A DNA stretch of 64,000 bases from Pseudopyrenochaeta lycopersici (GCA_003313425.1 NHZP01000027.1:496001-560000), one strand, 5' to 3'; numbered from the stretch's first letter, positions 47,180 through 60,289 are shown. Program-made: numbers and translations. Notes: generated by a model from the sequence alone, not told the origin.

Positions 47180-49836
47180 AGAGATATTAAATCGACTTTC
47201 AATATCAAGCTGTCCCAGTTAGTCGTGGAGTGATCGACGGGTCTGGGTATGTCGCGGAGTTGTGGACCAGTGAAACTTCAGAGACAGCCGAGCTTGAAAG
47301 TAACCAGTATCCTCGGGGCGGCCAAATCCGTACACAGAGATGCTTGGGGCCCAGCAGTCGCTGCGAGCACGGACAAGGGCGCTAGTGCTAGCGCTATGTG
47401 TCCTTCACTGTTTGCCGGCGCTACCTAGGTACGATGAGTAACAGCCTGTTGTCCTTTAGAAATGGGTCTTTTGATCCTCAACTTGACCTAAGTCATATCA
47501 TCAAGTCTCACATCTCTATTTCTTCCTGTCTCGCCAATCCTAACCATGATCTCCACGCCTTGCGGCGGTAGGCCTCATCGAACCGGTAGGCTCTCATAGA
47601 TCTATGATTAGTTCCAAATCGGGAATATCGTTAGGGAATATCAAACAACCAGGTAAAGTAGACGCTTTTTATCAAGCAAACTAAGTAAAGTAAACGAGCA
47701 GCTATCTACTTCGCGTAGTTTATGAACACATTGAAATAGCTAGTAGTCGAGCTAGAAGATATTTCCACTCCTCACTTGCCAACTCCCACATATCCTAGTA
47801 GCAATATCTAATATCCCGCCGCTCCGCGTAATACACCTTCCATTTTACTAACATAATGAAGATGAGGGGACTCCTCGATTACTAAACTCATCTACCCTCT
47901 CCCGCGTCAGAAATTGCAACAGCGCTCACGCTTTTATTAATATAGAACACTAGAAGAGTTATATTAAGTAGGTTCCTTTTTGCTAGGTTTACTATAGAGT
48001 TTCCTATAAAACTAGACCTTTATATTATTAGTGTAATAAACATAGTATAAGTAGTATTAGATTACATATTCCTTATCTGATAGGTAACTATAAAATTTAA
48101 AATAATCTGCTAATATATAACGTTCACGGATAGAGAGGATGTTAACGTTTGTTAGAGACAGCGATTGTCTCTTCTCTTTATAAGCTTATCGTTGGTAAAT
48201 TTAAGGTAGCTGAGTAAGAAATAGGGGTTATTTAGTAAGCTTAATAAGGGAAAGCTAACTAGCTTAAGCTAGCTAATATATAACTAGGTTAGTAAGCACT
48301 TATTTTGACGTAACTTATATAAAGGATCTAGGGCTGAATTATCTTTGTGCCTTAGTAACTAGAGTAGTTTAATTATAAAAAGCTTTATAGGGATGCAGCA
48401 TCGCTAAACCTCTGCTAGAGTGCTATTCTATTATTAAAAAGATATAATAAAAGGTATTTAGGGTATGTGAATAATATAATAGGTTTCTCGTCGTAGAAGT
48501 TTCTAGGAGCTGTGTATACGTCTTAAAGTAGATATTAAGGTCTGTTTTATAAATAGCTATTATGCTGTTATTAAAGGATACTAGAGGCTAAAACTAAGGT
48601 TTCCCTAATTTAAACTGCCTATTAGGACTGTTCAAATCCTCTAAGAGTGTATCCTATTTTAATGACACTAATTCTTAGCACTAGAATAATACGTTCTAAT
48701 TAGTAAGATGTAAGCATCTTAGTAATGAGAGCCTTTCCTAGAGCGCCTAGCCTCTCGTCTCTTAGACTAAGTTTTGAATGATTTCTAAGAAAGATCGTCT
48801 TATAATAACTGAGTCTTCTTAGTTAATTACTCTACAGCCGGCAGGCTGTGTTCTAGGGCAAACTCCTAGCAGTTAGTAACTTGCACCTTTAGCTGACGTC
48901 GTGACGACAGTTAATAGATGTTGGCTATATCTTGTGTCTATGTTCAAGGGTTACAGGTGCTTATCTAGAGAAACTTATATTATGCATAGAATATCTGTCT
49001 AGAGATATCGCTTTCCGACCTGTCGCATAAGAGTAATTGCATCTTAGAAGATATACGGTAACTTGCTACAGTACAAGTTTTAAGAATGCTGTTATTCTAA
49101 AGCGTTTATATTAGAGCCATTAGCCTTAGGAACTGGAATATTCCTCTGACATAACTTAACGCGAGATATTATTTTGTGGACTAAACTCCATTTATACGAT
49201 TCTCTTTGGTGCCAATCAGGATAAATCCTGCTTTTACAGAGTTTTGATTATTTAGTTTATTGTCACCTATCTACCTTTGTCTGTTACTTTGCGCCACTTA
49301 CACCTCTTGATCTTAACAGACGCGAGATGTTCAGTTGCTTCTAGTGCGTCCAAGGTTACTATTAAAAGGAAGTTAGCTGAGACGTCTGTTCCTGCACAAT
49401 ATATATTAAAAGACTAAGGCGTATTGAAAGAGAAATCTGCTAATAAATCTTTAGAGTATAAACCTAAAAGAGTGCACTAAAGTAATACATCTAAAGCCTA
49501 TAATAAGCTGTATCTGTTATAGACTACGGTAAAAAATTTAAATCATATTATAATTATTGGATAGGATAATAAGGCCTTGAAAGTATGCTCTAATAAACCA
49601 AAGGTTTTGTACCCGATTTATCCTGTTAGACTACTCGCTAGCAAATCAGCAGCGGCTCAGTAACGGCAGCGATTTGGGGTTCCATTCTGTTGTATGATGT
49701 AATCCTACAGTTACTATACCAGTTCAATTTCCATCTCCTTAACCAGCTGTTCAAGCGTATCCCTTCAACAGTCCATAGCGTGGCGCAGGGCAGGAGCTTT
49801 CGAGTAACCAAAAAATGAGATAATATACCAACAATT
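47180..49836. other. Gene-free region with a degraded repeat at about 47,940-49,560
   Basis: From 47,180 to 47,930 nothing is recognised. From 47,940 the sequence becomes TA-rich with frequent TAG/CTA words on both strands, as in RIPed repeats, and a minus-strand reading around 48,600 looks like broken coding sequence (EDLNSPNRQFKLGKP) that I cannot assign. At 49,372-49,398 a segment resembles the outer end of the inverted-repeat element at 33,522-35,044. Confidence 0.4.
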
Positions 49837-51455
49837 CTAACTGCTGCTATCCCTACAAGTATTGTTTTCCTTGACATCAATATTTAAGACTATCCCAATT
49901 CTATCGGCTTCCAGATTTACTCCTTGTCTGTTATCACCCCCCTGGGAGGAGAATTTACCGGCTTGAACGGATACAGCAGCAGATTGGTCTTCGCTTATGA
50001 TTGTGTGGAGTGAAATAGATTCATTCTTACTCAACTCCGCAGCTGAATTATGGGGTCTCAGCGGGATGCCTCCGTTCGGGTCATTCCCCGTCTCACATAG
50101 AGAAATTTCGTCCTCATCTTTACGTGATCGAGCTATAGGTACCGCCCTAGATGAGTCTCTTGTCCGCCGTGTTTCTGAGGTTTTGCTATAGCTAGAAGTG
50201 CCAAGTAACGTTGGGAAATGGTGCCGGAAAAAGGGTTTAGCGTGGGGTAGGCTTGCGCAAATTAAACCAACGTGTATCTCGGTTGTACTATACATATGGC
50301 ATGTTAGTTACCGTCTGTAATGCTTAAGTGGATAGGAATAAAATCTATAACTCACCTCCACATTGCGGTTGTAAATGCTTTCCATGATACATCTTTCGCT
50401 GCCTTTAACTTTATCTGATAATATAGCCTTATAACGCTGACGGCACAGACGCTGTTAAATAAATGTTAATCCTTGTCTAAGCGTCGTGGGAGGGAGCAGT
50501 ACAAAAGTCCAGTCATGAATATCGCAAGCAACCCAATCTTTTGCCTTGTTGGGATTTGCACATGCCACAGCATAAATATGGGTAAAAACATCATCAGAAT
50601 GTCTGTAACCGAGTTGGCCGCGGCATTGGATAGCCACCACTTTTTCTGATCATAACATGACCCGTGGGTAATCTTAGGATTCCAATATTTCGCAATCGGC
50701 CGGCAAGCGAATAAGAATTGGAAGCTCCCGATAACTCCATATGCTGTTACAATTACGAGAAGTCCATACGTAGCGGTCCTAAAATGCTTGTATGGCGACA
50801 GTCGCAGATAAAATAGTAGGATAGAAATCTTCGCACACATTATGGCAAGCCATAAGAACGTGCCTTGCAGAACGGATAACTGATTACATAATCGTGTTAG
50901 CACCTTAAAGAGGGTTTTATCGTGACCTTCTTTTGTCATTACAATATTGACGTTAGCTGTCACTTACTTTTAAGATATAACTGATTTTGGTATTAGGAAT
51001 GTCCCATGCGTGCACTGCCACTCCATAGTCTACGGCCACTTGCTTTAGTTAGTCATGCAGTAACGTGGCTAGAGAGTATAAAATATCTACTTACAGAGGA
51101 TCATGACAACAGAGTAACTAATTCCAAATACCTGATTAGAAAATTAGTACGTAGTCTATAATGCTCGTAACGCCACGTACCTGTCCGACGATTATTACAT
51201 CTTTTATATTAGCATTCAGTCTCTCCACCTATATCTAGAGTACCTACAATCAGAACTATTCATGAGTCGAACAATAGACTGTCTTGTATACAGCCGTACA
51301 AAGAGTACAGCAGTGGAAAGCAGCAAAAGTATAACAGTTACAACAACAATTGGTTGCCCACGGGACTCTGGATGGTCGAAATTTGGTGTCACTCCGGGAG
51401 GAGCAGGAACGACACCAACAGTTGGCCCAGACTTCGTCGTGATAGTAGTCAGCAT
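49837..51455 (-). CDS. PTH11/rhodopsin-domain-type integral membrane protein
   Basis: Fungal proteins of this family have seven membrane segments; some (PTH11) act in surface sensing and host infection. The first exon (51,455-51,248) gives PPGVTPNFDHPESRGQP and a membrane helix IVVVTVILLLLSTAVLF, ending RLYTRQSIVR. A 20 bp micro-exon (51,200-51,181) and a 37 bp exon (51,131-51,095) follow. Then come HAWDIP, QGTFLWLAIMCAKISILLFY, the FLFACRPIAKYW loop, DILMMFLPIFMLW and IPTRQKIGLLAIFMTG. An intron near 50,451-50,498 joins this to FVCAVSVIRL. The last exon reads STTEIHVGLICASLPHAKPF and has a long polar tail to the stop at 49,837. All but one junction (after the 37 bp exon) close in frame in my reading. 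I consider the gene probably intact. Confidence 0.8.
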
Positions 51456-54400
51456 GATAATTTTAGGAAACTACCAAAGGTATTGGTAAATGCGATTTTT
51501 GAAAGATTATAGAAATAACAGGAAGTTAATGGGGGTAAAGCTATTATGCATGATCCGCTTCACCAGATTCACCGCGGCTCGGATTTAACCGTGCGCCGCT
51601 TGGTCGTATCTAAAAGCAATTGACGCTAATTATCGGTGCAGGATTTCGTGCAGATTCCTGATACCAAATCGCGTCATTGCCTTGGCATTTGCTGAAACGC
51701 TGCTGCGGAAGAGCAGAGCCTTTCCCTGTTCCAAATTGGTATTGCTCTTCATCGTCTTTACAAGTGTATATTATACTTAGCACTATATCGTGACTCCTCT
51801 CTCACCTTTAATTCTAGAACAAGCGCTAGAAGACATAAACGCCACGAAATATGCCGAAGACGCGGAGTATATTATATGACTCTTTCGCCTGGATAAGCTT
51901 CACCAATGACGACTGTCAGTCACTATCAACTCAAATTTCGAAACGCTATAATGTCCAATACTTCAGTTTCGGGACTAGAACCCGATGCCTCATAAGGTTT
52001 GCGCCCTGTAATCCTGATATGGATCCCCCAACTCCTCTGCAGGCAAGTTTGTGGGAGCTAAGGCAGCAGAGCGAACCGTCCTCTTCAAGCCACTCCGCAC
52101 CCAGTTTAGCCTGAAAGAGTCCCGTTGATTACTTCAGGTAATGTCCGATTGCACAGTTGAAACGATTCTTGGGAATGCCACAGCCTGCGAGGCCTTTACA
52201 GGTCCAGCATGACATAGCTTTTGAGTAGTTAACAAATGCGCCTCTCTCTAAGAATGCGCAGAAGTGCAAAGAATATTAATTTGTTTTTGCCGCAGAAGCT
52301 GTGTTGACGAGCCGTGGCGCCCGGCGCCACAGAATTAGGGCGTGTGTTAGAATCAGCCACCTACAATATCTCTCAAAGGGGGTTGTGAGCAAGCACGAGT
52401 CAAAAGTACGCCATCCCATTTTCCCCGTGGCAGATGCCAGAGCGAGCGCGCCAACGTGCAGCAACAGTCATAGCCAAGGACATAAACGATATCAGTGTGG
52501 ACGCGGGTGGACTAGCTTATCTATTAATTGAATATGTATTTTCCTATTACTATTGTGGAGTAATTGCGTGAAAAGGCGGAGTAGGCTAAGGACTAGTAAA
52601 ACGCGTTGGTCTTTAAAACCCACTTCATAATAGAAGAACCCTTGCGCCGCCCCAAGTTTTAACAATTACACCTGAGTACTATACGTAACATACTATCAAG
52701 CATAGCATCTAGCTTTAATATCACCGTTCGTAGCCTCTTATAACACTCGCAGCCGAAATGCCTAGCATCATCGTGAGCTACAGTACTAGGTTAAAAGTTC
52801 CAGTTGCCAAACTTGCCCCGCTTATCGCTAATAAGAGAACTACTAGAGTTAGCTTTAGAGATATTCCCTTGTTACTATAAGAGCATTAAATTGGGCTCTT
52901 AGCGGAAATTTCCTAATATCCTTCAACTACATTTACGACCCGCTAGCATTGGAGGAAGTTGTTGACATAAGCTAGTTGTACTTAGCGATCTCGCTGAGCA
53001 ACCAAAACATTTGACGACTCATTGTATTTGCTACACACCACACGGGTTCGAAACTGAACCTAGGCTCTGTATAGTAAACAGGCCTCTAATGCTTACGACG
53101 ACTTTACGTTGCGACCGCACAGATAGTGTCTAAGACTTTCTATGTGTACCTGCCAGTGTTTAGCCTAGGCTACTACAGCAGCATTAGCGACCAACCTATG
53201 TCTGGTTTTGCAGCCTTTTGTTCTTAATCTCCCTTGTCATCCCACGAATGTTTTGCTACCTCTGATGCGTGTGCTCTACTGCAGCTTCAGCTTCGGTTTG
53301 TGCCGCCTTGAGGGCGCCGCATACCTTGTTGAGGTCAGCGGTGTGCTGTGTTTCCAGGATGAAGGTCACCGTGCTGTAGATGTGCTTTCACAGGGTCTGC
53401 CGGCACGGGCTTGCTGTTGGTGTGTTCCATACGGCGCAGTCTGTCCTGAAAGTAAGTGACGAGGCGTATGGCGTGCATGCGGCGTGCGTGCGGAGTCCAA
53501 TTGGCCAGGTTGACTCGCAGTCGCACGTCCCAACTAGTCTAACGGTATGATGCGGGGTAGAGCGAAGTGGCAGCGTTCAGCTGCCAAATGGCGCGTTCCG
53601 ATTGAGTTCAACCTGGGCAACTGGCTTCCTGCCTGCTAACCAGGTGTATGATTCGAGCAGAAAAGGGGAGAGGTGAAGTTGTTAAACACGGGACTTGCTC
53701 CCATTGGCTGCCACCGCGCTATATCATCACCATCACATGTCGGCAGGTCACGACCAAGAGCGGCCCTTTACCGCAAAGAATTTTAATAAAATGACTTACC
53801 TATTGTTCTAAAACCTTGTACTTTATGTGACTCAAACTTTTTTGCACAAGCCAGACCTTCTATAAGATTTTGAAAGTTGTACATAGTACTAAAAGGGCAA
53901 AACTGCCGTTATAGCATGATGCCGTGCTTATGTAGCATTTGGGTTAGACCTATGCAGGACATTTTCTTCTAGACGCACTACTCGGCTGCATGATGAAGGT
54001 CGGTTTCCTAACCTAGCAAGTGTAAAGGCACATCCAGTTTGGTGGGATGCATTATGGCGCAAACTTGAAATTGGAGTTGGAATCGCTCGCTAACACTTTT
54101 CGGGGGGAAGCGGGAGGACGCGGAACGGTAGCCCGCAATCAATTGGCAGCCATCTCGATAACGCACACCGTTCTGGGGGAACACTAGCGCCTTAGTATAT
54201 AGAAACGGGTTACGGGATACGGAACCCTAATACACGGAAACTTCCAGCACGGATTTCACTAATACGTTTTTTTTTACCTAGTAATTAATAGAGATCAGCA
54301 CAACAAGTAATACAGCAGACCACTACGCACGTGAGACTATGGCCGAATTGGGCAGCTAAAAATGGCAGGGGGTTACTTTATTGCCCTCTCGCAAGGCGCC

Positions 54401-55689
54401 TCTATAGCGGCCTCGAAGGGCGTCTATAAGTGAATACATTTATGGCTGCGATAGATAACTATATGTTGGGCCCCTTATGCCGCTTAATCTGCTGTTTTAA
54501 TAACCAATCATCTATTCTTGCAGGCACATGCAATACGAATACGAGAACTAAGGAACTCTCCGAACGGGTGTACCGCTGGAAGCAAAATGCCTTATCGGCG
54601 AGTCAAGAACCAGGTCTTCTAGATTAGGGCTCTATTAGCCATTTCTAGATGCTAATGTGCGTTTAAATACCTTTTGTTTTGCGTGACAGTTGCAGTATCT
54701 ATGATGAAGCGCCGAGAGCTGTGACCAACTGCTTGGATAGGTGTCAGAACGCACAGCTTTTGACGCATATGCATGCACATGTATCTCAAAGTGTGTACAG
54801 CGATGTTTCCGCTTCAGTAGAACGCTTTGATGGCGTCTGGGAGTTCCGTGTGACGCATAGCATATCGGTTTCGGCTAATAGCGCCAAGGGAATGCACAAT
54901 GATAACCACGAACCATCTCGCTTAACGAGAACAGGAGAGGATATAATAACTCTAAGAATGTCTGATATTATTATACAATCCCAACTAATACAAAATAGAA
55001 TGTAAGATAAAGCTAAGCTAGTTGAATTAGAGTTAGTAGCTGAAGTTAAAGCAAGATTATTAAAGTAGAGAACAAAAAGTAAAGGAAGTAACTGATTGGA
55101 CTACTAAGTAGGCTTTTAAATTTTGTCTTTTTAAGAAAAAGATTAGCTTTAAAATTGCTTTAAAAATTATTACTAAAAGAGAGGAATTTATAAAGCTTAG
55201 TAGTCGTAAAAAGACTATAAGTACTTTATTAAGTAGACTACTTATTTAGTTATTAGTATCAACTGTTAATTAATACTAGTAGCAATAGATAGTTAAAAGA
55301 TTTATAAATTTACTTTACTAAGAGAGCCTATAAAAATAGCTATAGTATAAGAGTTAACACTCTTAATTTAGTTATAAGTTTTAGTGATTAGATATTGCAT
55401 TACGCGGGGCGTCTTGTCACGGGGCAGACATCAGTGCGTTAGGCTCGTTAGGCATTGATTCTGCTCCTAAGCTCCCTTAGCAGCCCTTATAAAGCTTCGA
55501 AGCAGACTTAAAAAAACTAGAAACGCCATATTTCTACTGACTGTTTGAAGATGAATTCATGTCTTCAGATAGGCCAAAGGTGTTGGCGACTGTTCTTAGC
55601 GTTGAATATGCACGAGTAGAAGATCAGCACCTAGCTGAGTTAGTCCCCGTCAGCCTCATTTTCCTTATCATCCACATCGTATATGTCTT
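51456..55689. other. Gene-poor region with unassigned open frames and an AT-rich tract
   Basis: The first 400 bp are the upstream region of the membrane-protein gene. Open frames at 51,851-52,114 (plus), 53,335-53,526 (minus), 54,430-54,627 (plus) and 54,679-55,005 (plus) show no recognised domain. The minus strand near 53,280-53,420 reads like a coiled, Ala/Glu-rich gag-type segment (VCGALKAAQTEAEAAVEH) but without supporting motifs. From about 54,960 to 55,390 the sequence is TA-rich and RIP-like. Confidence 0.4.
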
Positions 55690-55714
55690 CTACACGAGAG
55701 ACTAACTAACGTTG

Positions 55715-56740
55715 TGCATTTGCTCGGAAAGTATCGCCTTCGTCTACGGGCTCTGGGGCCACCCCATTTTAACCATGGACCGGCACTGCGCAAGCCCCAG
55801 AGCGGTCGCCTCCCCGTTGTCAAGCGGCGCCGAGGCCCAGAAGCGGCAGAACTGGCTGTTCTCTCACCCAAAGGAGCCCGCGCCTGTTGGCGAGGAATGC
55901 TAGGACGACAGTGCAACGGGGAGGATGGTGTTTTGGCCTCAGGAGTTCCTCTTGGGTAATTGCCCGAAGGCGCGTATCCTCACCCGGGGGTATGACACGA
56001 ATGTCGTTAACTATGGAGTGGTGGATTCGAATAACATATTTGCACATGCACGGCACCTCTTCGCGGCGTTGGAGAAGGATAGACAGGTGGGTCGGCCGGT
56101 TATTTATGTGGCTCATTCATTGCATTGTTGCCAAAGAGGTGAGGTTCGTACTTCGTAGCTCTCTTCGATGATTTATAAGCGCGACGATATTGGTCCACTG
56201 GCCTTTGTAGGTTCTCCCTCGGCCTGCAGACTCAGAAGACGCCCTATTCAAGGATATCGTCGAGGACACAACATCGATAGTCCTCCTGACCACGCCTCAT
56301 CGACACAACGCCGGGTTTGCAGGCCTCACAGACATAGTTCGCCGCGTGGCAGGCTTCGCGCTCCGCATGAATAGTAACAATAAGATTCTCACGGCACTTG
56401 TCAGTGACTCTAAGCTTGAGCTGGGGTGTGAGTCCTTTCCGAAGCCCTGGAGCAGCACAAATTTGGGGTCAAGACGTTTCAAGAGGCACGAGCTTCGCCA
56501 GCAGTGAATTTTGGCTTGGCGAAAGAAAGGGTCCGCTTGTCTCTATCAATTATAGTCGCGTACTTCTACTGCGGTGCTGACTCCGTTCTTGGTTGTTCTT
56601 CCCGAGTCTTTTCATTAGACGACCCACAGGAAAATGTAGAAACTAAACGATGCTAATCATATTACGATGTGCAAATTCGGCAGTAGGGATGAAGACTGTT
56701 ACCGGCAAGTGAGCGGCGAGCTGATGTAAAGGATGGATAG
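55715..56740 (+). pseudogene. NLR-type N-terminal alpha/beta hydrolase (SesB-like) pseudogene
   Basis: Fungal NLR-like proteins often start with a serine-esterase-like domain. Here the readings, in shifting frames, are FVYGLWGHPIL (family HGLxGHP) near 55,740; FWPQEFLLGNCPKARILTRG and YDTNV at about 55,930; FAHARHLFAALEKDRQ; and VIYVAHSLH, the usual GHSLGG nucleophile elbow now degraded. FKDIVEDTTSIVLLTTPHRH follows near 56,250. The tail gives FGVKTFQEAR near 56,460, SSRVFSLDDPQENVET and YRQVSGELM near 56,710. Stops and at least three frameshifts make it non-functional. No NACHT or NB-ARC domain follows before the hAT insertion. Confidence 0.75.
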
Positions 56741-57014
56741 CATACCGAACTGTTAGTAGTTCCTCCCATGAATCCTAGTTTGAATGCTAATTTTAGTCAG
56801 AAATTCAAGTCGAAACAGATGAAGTTGGGGGATGGTAAGAAGTGGTAAGTATTCGCACCTTGCATGAGATGGTTTCGTCAAATGACGGGTAACTTGGCTG
56901 CTTGGATAGTCTCTTATCGCAGCTGGCTACGAAAGTTTCACTCGAAGCCTCACGGTTGTCGCTAGTTCAGTATGTCTTCGAGTTTTGCACCGTGCCAGGC
57001 AGGCCTAACCAGAC

Positions 57015-57200
57015 TTCTCAACAGTCAAACAGTCAGTCTGGGAGGCCCATAGCCTGTTTGACTGCATCTTTCGACCCGATTGGACTGATTGGACTGACTG
57101 CCAAGCCTTCTGGCGTGAATCGAGACTGTTTGACTGTTTGATAACGTAAGCGTTCTTTGGACTGATTGACTGCCTGATTGATTGACTAATTAGCTTTATG
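57015..57200. repeat. Left subterminal repeat cluster of the hAT element
   Basis: Repeated GACTG, TTGACTG and GACTGATTG words in both orientations, for example GATTGGACTGATTGGACTGA near 57,077 and GACTGTTTGACTGTTTGA near 57,123. Confidence 0.8.
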
Positions 57201-57309
57201 TGTACTCAAACTGCTCTAATTGGGCGGCAATTTTGTTTAACTCATTTTGAGAGAGCTCCGCAGTAGGACGTGTAGTAGTAGAAGGCACTCGTTTGATGCC
57301 AATCCTCTT

Positions 57310-59643
57310 CTAACTCTTAAGGGACTGTAGGGCGGCAATTAACTCAGGCTTCATACGCAGCCTCCGGGTGCCAATCAAGTCTCCAAGCTCACTAAAGGTC
57401 CTCTCACAGTCGGCGGAGGAAGCTGGGATGGAGTAGATGTCAAGCGCAAGCTTAGCTAGAGTAGGAAACTGTTTCTTATGAAGAAGCCAGTACCGTATAG
57501 GATTAAGAGAGAGCGGGTCGTCTTCTGCTAAGGGCGGTTGGCGCTTCCAGACTTCGTACTCGTCGTTAAGTGCCTCCTCTACTTGGCGGAGGGCTGCCTT
57601 TATGGAGTTCTCCAGGAAAGTTGATCGACTAGATAATGACGATACACGTGGCTTTTTGGCCGGACGTTGATCGCTAGGTGAGCTTCTGCCCGCCTTAACA
57701 GCTAGCTTCTCCTTGTACGACCGGTAGAGCTTTATAAAGCCCTTATTGTTATTTGGCAGCCAGTCTTTCTTATGATGAGGGCCATCCTTCTCCTTATTGT
57801 AATTATCTGGCACTCCCTATAGAGCTTCTAGGTGGAGCTTGTAGTGAGGATGAAGAATCGTTGCAGTATAGTAGATTGGCGAGTCGTCAAACTTACGGTA
57901 GTACTCCGAGAGTTTCGCGTGCGCTAGGTTGACGTTAATCTTCAAATGATCCTCTGGAGCATCAGGGTGGTTGTAATCCACCTGTGAGAGCCGATCTTTC
58001 TGCTCTTTAAGCTTGTTAAGAAGCTACTTAAATGTAATAACTACTTCCCAGATAGCTCTATGGCGGCCGACGTTACCTCTACCTTTAAGAAGCTTCGTAG
58101 CTTCTAAAAAGGGCGCTAGAAGCCTAATATACTTATTTATTGTCGCCCAATCCTTGGCCGTTAATCCTCCTTCTTGAATATATATCCTAGGCTCAGCCCT
58201 CTAAGATTGAGTATTCCGGCGTTGAGAGGCTGACTTAACTCTAATTTCTTCCATCTTGATGTGTGTATAGTCGTCAATCGGGCCGTGTAGTAGGGCAGCT
58301 CTCTGCATGGCTAGGAAGTAAGAGTTCCAGCGAGTCCTTACATGGCGGATAAGCTCGTATATCTCCGTCGACTTGTTAAGACGCTTGGCCTCTTTAACTT
58401 GTAGTCTCTCGAATAACTCTCGTGTTTGTGCAGTGCAGATAGACGCGATAATATCAAAAAGAACGCTGATAGGACCGTACTTACGCCACTCATCGAGAAA
58501 CGCTTCTTCTTCCTGTATATTTAAGTCCTCGTTCTCAAAAGCTTCCCTATCCTTGCCCCAGATAACTAGCTAGGCGCTTAGGTTAAGAATATGGCATGTA
58601 CAACGTAGTCGTCGGTGGGGAGCCCAGAAGTTGTACATGTCAGCCAGGGCCTCAATAGCAGTATCGTTATTCGTGGCGTTATCAAGTACAAAGTAGCTAA
58701 GTCTTGTTTCGTCAATCTCAAAAATCTGGAGAATCTCACTCACTACATGGGCGATATTCTCGCCACTGTGGCAGCCATGGAGTTGAGGTAATCCAAGTAC
58801 GTAGTCTTTGACTTCGCCCTGCTCGTTCAGATGGTGTACGCAGATTCCTGTGAGGGCGCGTTTGCCACCGTAGGTAGTCCAGTTGTCAAAGGATATGTGG
58901 ATAAGCGATCGAGCCTTCTTTAGGTGTTGTATGACTGCAGGAATCATGGCGTGGTATTCGGCGAGGATGTAGGCGCGGAGAGAGTTGGCACTCCGCCAAA
59001 CTGACTGCTCTGCAAGCGGATTTGCAGCAGCAATCATCTGGCGGAAAGACGGAGTCTCAATTACTCGAAGGGCTTGATGATCGGCCACTACCCAGTCGAG
59101 GAGGGCTTGCCGGAACTTCTTCTGCGAGAAACTGGACGCCAGCTTATTCGCCACCTCTTGCGACACCTCAACGCCCCGGAATTGTAACTGATGGACGATC
59201 GAGCTTGTATTTGGCGGCAAGCCGAAGTTTATCTTGCTATCTCTATTGTAACTATGGCCTGGGGTGTTAGCTGAGAGGTGTGTACCGGCAGAGGAAGTTG
59301 ACGTGTGTACATTATATTCGCCACCCCTCATTTTATGAGTATGACAGTATTTATAGAGCCACCACCTTTTCTGCCTATAGCGATGCCATAGAGGCCAGCC
59401 GTAATTATATATCCAGCTCGGATTGCCCTTTGTATGCTCCTTGTCCCTTATTTGTAGGTGTGGCACGCGTTTCCAGTTGATGTCGTCATACTGAGCCTTC
59501 CGATCGTCGCTATCTACGAGTGTAGCATTGCTATCTGGCGCGTCATCGGGATCGAGAGTAATAGAGAGCGTGATTGGGGGTAGATTTCGGCAGTTTTCGC
59601 GTGCGACACGTTGTTTGAAGGCCTTCTCGGCGTTCCGGTTCAT
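57310..59643 (-). pseudogene. hAT transposase with four in-frame TAG stops
   Basis: Reading from the ATG at 59,643 to the stop at 57,310 gives a 777-codon hAT transposase. Recognisable parts are SLIHISFDNWTTYGGKRALT (the first catalytic region), YFVLDNATNNDTAIEAL, and RLRCTCHILNLSA (CxxH, followed by a stop). The C-terminal dimerisation motif reads IPASSADCERTFSELGDL, then RRLRMKPELIAALQSL. The frame is interrupted only by TAG at 58,570-58,572, 58,201-58,203, 58,024-58,026 and 57,817-57,819. Each can be explained by one C-to-T change in CAG (CpA). No frameshift was seen. Apart from these stops the gene looks recent. A BED-type DNA-binding domain is probably in the N-terminal quarter, though it is not clear. 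Confidence 0.92.
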
Positions 59644-59876
59644 GCTATAGGGCGGCGTAACGGTAGGAGAGCGCGTGGAGTGGAGTATGTAGGTGTTAAT
59701 GGCCGACGCGATGTCGTCGGAGTTCAGATGGCTCGTGTAATTGACCTAATTAAGTAAAGTGTGACCAGTTTGTTTACTTTACAAACCTCAACACCAAGAA
59801 ACTATCACCAGATTGGCTGGGAGCGTCAACGCCCACCCCATCAACTTCAGCACCCGCTACCCCTAGGAACTAGTCT

Positions 59877-60010
59877 TAGTCAATCAAACAGTCAGTCTAA
59901 AGGTTCTGGGACTGACTGACTGGCTAAATGGAGCCCCTCAGACTGATTGACTGATTGCTTACTTAATCAATCAGTCAATCAGTCCGACTGACACGGACTG
60001 ATTGTTGAGA
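59877..60010. repeat. Right subterminal repeat cluster of the hAT element
   Basis: Dense GACTGATTGACTGATTG and AATCAATCAGTCAATCAGTC words mirror the left cluster and end close to the right terminus at 60,016. Confidence 0.85.
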
Positions 60011-60289
60011 ACTCTGGGCCTAACTGGAAGGGCTGCCTTTAGATTACATCAACGGGGACAACTCCACCATCACTACCACAGTGATTGTTAGGTCGCGTAG
60101 ATCGACTCCGCTTGTCAGCAATTCCACGATACTTTGCTTCTTTTGCAACGAGGGTCTTTTCCATTCTGCTGAGGGCTTAACTGATCAGAATTGTGATCTG
60201 AGGGATATAGAAAATCTCGAGGACAAGACGCTTCATCATAGCACAGTCAAATGTGAGAAGAATAAGGGCACAGATGAAGCCATGGCGTG

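Larger units (their letters stand above)
57010..60016 (-). mobile_element. Complete hAT DNA transposon with GGCCTAAC target duplication
   Basis: GGCCTAAC lies at 57,002-57,009 and again at 60,017-60,024, an exact 8 bp duplication as hAT elements make. The element's ends are CAGACTTCTCAACAGTC and, in reverse complement, CAGAGTTCTCAACAATC, short imperfect terminal inverted repeats beginning CAG. Inside both ends, clusters of GACTGATTGACTG and GTTTGACTG words lie at about 57,020-57,190 and 59,880-60,000, the place where hAT transposases bind subterminal repeats. The 3,007 bp element contains a single transposase gene on the minus strand. Confidence 0.95.

Noticed and set aside
57015..57200. CRISPR-like array of GACTG repeats
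   Set aside because: Units are irregular, occur in both orientations and mirror a second cluster at the other end of a hAT element; this is a fungal genome.
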